The notes below the pieces were generated by a model. That model saw only the letters and a list, made by a program, of their open reading frames with translations, made no database searches and was not told where the DNA came from. A stretch of 64,000 nt of DNA. Source: Siccirubricoccus deserti (lineage in GTDB: Bacteria; Pseudomonadota; Alphaproteobacteria; Acetobacterales; Acetobacteraceae). Positions 61,344-64,000 of the stretch are shown here, piece after piece. The DNA is taken from the NCBI RefSeq assembly GCF_014283215.1, contig NZ_JACOMF010000023.1, positions 1 to 64,000 on the forward strand, read 5' to 3'. The stretch's first letter is position 1. Each line of letters begins with the position of its first letter. Both the position numbers and the translations under genes were made by a program.

Positions 61344-61444
61344 AGCGGATTGCGGAGGGCCGCGAACGCCCGGAGGGTGAATCCGCTGTACAGGCAACAG
61401 TCTGCAGCGGATCGTCATTCTGACATGAACGCAATCCGCTGTAG
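61344..61444. repeat. Palindromic dispersed element, most complete copy (two hairpins)
   Basis: It begins on the base after the methyltransferase stop. Two hairpins are visible: agcggat 61344-61350 with atccgct 61381-61387, and cagcggat 61405-61412 with atccgctg 61434-61441. Copies with the same block order lie at 24508 and 26878. It ends 9 bases before the thioesterase start. Confidence 0.75.
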
Positions 61445-61453
61445 GGACCGGCA

Positions 61454-61870
61454 ATGAGCGGCTTCACCCGGCAATTCCTGGTGCACTGGAACGATTGCGA
61501 CCCGGCGGGCATCGTCTTCCATGCCAATTTCATCCGCTGGATGGATGAAGGTTTCACCGATTTCAGCCGCTCCCGTGGCGTCGATTTCGTTGCCCTGCAG
61601 CGGGCGGAGCCGGATTTCCGCGGCGCGCCGCTGGTGGATGTGCGCTGCGCCTTCCGCGCGCCGGCGCGATTCGGCGATGTGCTGACCCATGCAATCGACC
61701 CGCCACGCCCCGGCGAGGGCCGCGCCTTCCACCTCATTCACCGCTTCCTGCTGGTCGATGGCTCGCTGGCGGCGGAGGGGGAGCAGGTGCGGATCTGGGG
61801 CAGGACGGGGCCGGATGGCGTGCTGCGCGCGGTGCCGATGCCGGCAGACATCGCCGCGAAGCTTGGCTGA
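61454..61870 (+). CDS. 4-hydroxybenzoyl-CoA thioesterase-like hotdog protein
   Basis: The 138-residue single hotdog domain has the catalytic block WNDCDPAGIVFHANFIRWMDEGF near residues 12-34, with Asp16 of the DPAGIVF motif, as in 4HBT and YbgC thioesterases. It would hydrolyse an acyl- or aryl-CoA. The substrate is unknown. It precedes an SDR gene separated by an intergenic repeat. Confidence 0.88.
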   Translation: MSGFTRQFLVHWNDCDPAGIVFHANFIRWMDEGFTDFSRSRGVDFVALQRAEPDFRGAPLVDVRCAFRAPARFGDVLTHAIDPPRPGEGRAFHLIHRFLLVDGSLAAEGEQVRIWGRTGPDGVLRAVPMPADIAAKLG

Positions 61871-61875
61871 CGCTG

Positions 61876-62011
61876 ACGGCCGTTGGTCTGACCGATCAGC
61901 GGCCCCCGTCGTGGCGGGCGGTTTGCCCCACAAGCCCTTTGGCTGCCCGCCAACTGGCGCGGCGACCGTGCGGGCGCTCGGCATGAAAGGGAGAGTCATG
62001 CCGCTGGTATG
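61876..62011. repeat. Dispersed about 135-bp intergenic repeat, copy 2
   Basis: It aligns with 18864-18997 over its entire length, with the same hairpin position (ggcatga 61980-61986 with tcatgcc 61996-62002) and the same end, 'ccgctggtatg'. Both copies lie in front of plus-strand genes. It is non-coding in both places. Confidence 0.7.
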
Positions 62012-62065
62012 CCCCTGCCGCGACACCGTGCCATGCTGCCATCCCCACCAGGATGGAGCGGAGCC

Positions 62066-62830
62066 ATGGGCCGGATGCAGGACAAGCTGGCGATCGTCAC
62101 TGGCGCGGCGAATGGGCTGGGCGAGGCCATCGCGCTGCGCCTTGGCGCGGAAGGAGCCCGCCTCGCGCTGTTCGACATCGATTCGGCGGGGCTGGAGCGC
62201 ATCGCGGCGACCCTGCGCGGCCAGGGTGCCCAGGTGCTGGCGCTGCCCGGCGACGTGACCGAGGAAACGGTGGTGCAGCAGGGCTTCGCCCGCATTGCCG
62301 CGGAATGCGGTGCGATCGACGTGCTGGTCAACAATGTCGGCGGCAGCCGCAACCAGCGGATCTGGGAGATGTCGGCCGAGGCCTGGGATTTCACCATCCG
62401 GCTCAACCTGCGCTCGGCCTTCCTCTGCACCCGCGCGGTTTTGCCAGGGATGATGGAACGCAAATCCGGCGCCATCGTCTGCATGTCCTCCGGCGCGAAG
62501 GAGGGCACGCCCTGGTCCGCGGCGCACAGCGGTGCGGCCGCCTATTCCGCGGCCAAGGCCGGCATCCACGGCTTCATCCGCGACGTCGCCTGGGAGGTGG
62601 CGCCCTATGGCATCCGCATCAACGCCGTCGCCCCCGGCCCGATCGAGACCGATCGCACCCGCGCGGTCTTCGCCGAGATGAACGCGACCCTGGAGCACAG
62701 CCCGAAGCGCATGGTGCCGATGGCCCGTGCCGGCCAGCCGCGCGAGATCGCCGATGCGGTGCTGTACCTAGCCTCGGAGGAGGCCAGCTACGTCACCGGC
62801 GTGACGCTCGACGTCGCCGGCGGGCGCTAG
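62066..62830 (+). CDS. Short-chain dehydrogenase/reductase
   Basis: This 254-residue classical SDR has TGAANGLG near 13-20, VNNVGGSRN, catalytic Ser in CMSSGAKEG, YSAAK, and the PGPIETDRTR region. The Asp after beta-2 (LFDIDSAGLERI) indicates NAD(H). The substrate is unknown. It lies before two polysaccharide-deacetylase-like genes, which are possible partners in a catabolic route. Confidence 0.9.
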   Translation: MGRMQDKLAIVTGAANGLGEAIALRLGAEGARLALFDIDSAGLERIAATLRGQGAQVLALPGDVTEETVVQQGFARIAAECGAIDVLVNNVGGSRNQRIWEMSAEAWDFTIRLNLRSAFLCTRAVLPGMMERKSGAIVCMSSGAKEGTPWSAAHSGAAAYSAAKAGIHGFIRDVAWEVAPYGIRINAVAPGPIETDRTRAVFAEMNATLEHSPKRMVPMARAGQPREIADAVLYLASEEASYVTGVTLDVAGGR

Positions 62831-62938
62831 AGTTTGATCGGCTGTTCCATGTTCCAGCGATCACGCTCCGGGGCTTGATCCCGCGTGCCGATTCGTCCGA
62901 CCCTTGGGCCCCCACAGCAGGATCGGACCGTCGGCGTC

Positions 62939-63811
62939 ATGGCATTCGACAGCGATCTTGAGGAATTGCGCGCGGCGGCGACCGGCTACGCTGCGCGGCA
63001 CCAGGTGATCGAGGATTGCGCCTGGCCGGAGGGCGCCCGCATCGCCGTCAACGTCACCGCCGATTTCGACGCCATGCTGCTGCGCCGGCTGTTGGGCGAG
63101 CCGCCGATGCAACTGGCCAAGGGCGAGTTCGGCGGCCGCGTGGGCATCTGGCGGCTGCTGGAGCTGTTCGGCAGCCATGGCATCACCGCCACCATCTTCA
63201 CCCCCGGCCGGATCTGCGAGCTATATCCCGAGGCGGTGCGGGCGGCGGCGCGCGCCGGGCATGAAGTGGCCGACCACATGTGGGAACACCGCGTGCCGAA
63301 GGAGCCGGCGGTAGAGGCGGCGCATCTGCGCCGCACCGCGGCGGCGCTGGAACGGCTGACCGGCCGGCGGCCGATCGGCACCCGCAGCCGGCACAGCCAT
63401 GCGCTGCTCCGTGCCGAAGGCTTCCTCTATGCGTCGGAGGATGTGCCGGACCACCGGCCGCATTACATCCATGACGCCGATGGCGGCGGGGCGATGCTCA
63501 ACCTGCCCTTCCACTATGCCATCGACGACGCGATGTTCTTCAGCTTCGCCTGGCTGAACAGCGAGAACGCAGCGCAGCGCATCACCGACCCCGACCGGGT
63601 GTTCGAGCTGTGGTGGGAGGCCTTCCGCCAGCAATACGAGGTGGGCGGCTATCTCAACATCTGCCTGCACCCCTTCGTCTCCGGCCGGGCGCTGCGCATT
63701 GCCATGCTGGACCGGCTGTTCAGCCGGATGAAGACCCTGCCGGGGGTGTGGTTCCCGAGCTGCGAGGCGGTGGCGCGCCACTGCCTCGCCACCTGCCCAC
63801 CCACGGCCTGA
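62939..63811 (+). CDS. Polysaccharide deacetylase family protein (PuuE/allantoinase-like branch)
   Basis: The 290-residue protein has a NodB-like barrel with NVTADFDAM at 38-46 in place of TFDD, DHMWEH near 112-117 supplying the HxxxH metal pair, and a late motif NICLHPFVSGR. These are features of the PuuE/peptidoglycan-deacetylase-like branch, whose members include cyclic amide hydrolases. The natural substrate is uncertain. The ribosome site for ATG 62939 is weak. A paralogous gene begins 13 bases after its stop. Confidence 0.82.
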   Translation: MAFDSDLEELRAAATGYAARHQVIEDCAWPEGARIAVNVTADFDAMLLRRLLGEPPMQLAKGEFGGRVGIWRLLELFGSHGITATIFTPGRICELYPEAVRAAARAGHEVADHMWEHRVPKEPAVEAAHLRRTAAALERLTGRRPIGTRSRHSHALLRAEGFLYASEDVPDHRPHYIHDADGGGAMLNLPFHYAIDDAMFFSFAWLNSENAAQRITDPDRVFELWWEAFRQQYEVGGYLNICLHPFVSGRALRIAMLDRLFSRMKTLPGVWFPSCEAVARHCLATCPPTA

Positions 63812-63824
63812 GCGGAGCGGGACC

Positions 63825-64000
63825 ATGCCCTGGAAGGACGGCTACACCATCTCCGACGAGCGCAGCCTGGCCGATGCCGAGGTGGCCTGGCCGGGCGGCG
63901 CGCGCTGCTGCGTGACGCTGACGGTGGATCTCTCGCCACCCTGCGGGCCGGCCGGCATCCAGGCGGCCGACCTGCGCACGCCGGATGCGCAATACGGGAT
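63825..64000 (+). CDS. Second polysaccharide deacetylase-like protein, cut by window end
   Basis: The first 58 codons are visible: MPWKDGYTISDERSLADAEV, then WPGGARCCVTLTVDLSP and GPAGIQAADLRTPDAQYG. The VTLTVDLSP strand matches the first metal-motif strand of the preceding deacetylase-like protein. GGAGCGGGA precedes the ATG. The rest is outside the window, so this is a tandem paralogue inferred from its start. Confidence 0.65.
   Translation, partial: MPWKDGYTISDERSLADAEVAWPGGARCCVTLTVDLSPPCGPAGIQAADLRTPDAQYG

Overview
This is a continuous chromosomal stretch from a GC-rich alphaproteobacterium. It is most likely a pigmented, flagellated member of the Acetobacteraceae of the Roseomonas type. 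The grounds are the extreme third-position GC, a fliF-fliG-fliH-fliN-flbD-flhA-flhF-flhG operon, the DUF2842/DUF4169/DUF3309/Trm112 small proteins, and a C30 carotenoid locus fed by squalene-type genes. The family assignment is an inference from gene content; no taxonomic marker gene is present.

Layout from left to right. The left edge clips the first codons of a probable IS630 transposase. A cyclase-family hydrolase and an OmpA-type porin follow. Positions 2717-11582 (minus strand) hold the flagellar operon, in which fliF carries a one-base frameshift. Then come prs, a glutathione transferase, a phosphoglycerate-mutase-like phosphatase, a frameshifted DUF2339 membrane protein, the rplY-pth pair, ychF, a small lipoprotein and DUF4169. 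A TRAP transporter operon (21330-24241) precedes a decayed SNF2-helicase remnant and a coupled LLM oxidoreductase/amidohydrolase pair. A GH16-like protein lies before the class I ribonucleotide reductase operon nrdA-nrdB, which has a clear terminator and candidate NrdR boxes. Positions 32717-41925 (minus) carry mannose-1-phosphate guanylyltransferase, DUF971, Trm112, a Lon-N-domain protein, a YbbN/CnoX-like thioredoxin, a prolyl-tRNA deacylase homologue, an SDR, two alpha/beta hydrolases and pssA-psd. After a LysM protein, a b561-type cytochrome and a c'-type cytochrome come a LOG protein, tRNA-Pro(CGG), DUF2842, apt, a Bug-like binding protein, and a MarR/cupin pair with its palindromic operator.

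The centrepiece is 49654-57701 on the plus strand: two CrtN/CrtP-type desaturases, a PlsC-like acyltransferase, a CrtQ-like glycosyltransferase, a single ORF fusing HpnC and HpnD, and HpnE. Joined by short gaps or overlaps, they read as one transcription unit for making a squalene-type C30 backbone and turning it into a glycosylated, acylated C30 carotenoid. No crtE/crtB is present. The right end has polysaccharide genes (nucleotide-sugar dehydrogenase, epimerase), a methyltransferase, a thioesterase, an SDR and two tandem polysaccharide-deacetylase-like genes, the second cut by the window edge.

Between genes there are several dispersed repeat families. One is a palindromic family of 'agcggat...atccgct' type that repeatedly sits at stop codons. 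Another is a pair of about 135-bp repeats. A third is a pair of elements of the alphaproteobacterial 'MAGLGPAI' type. All calls come from reading the sequence; no database search was run.
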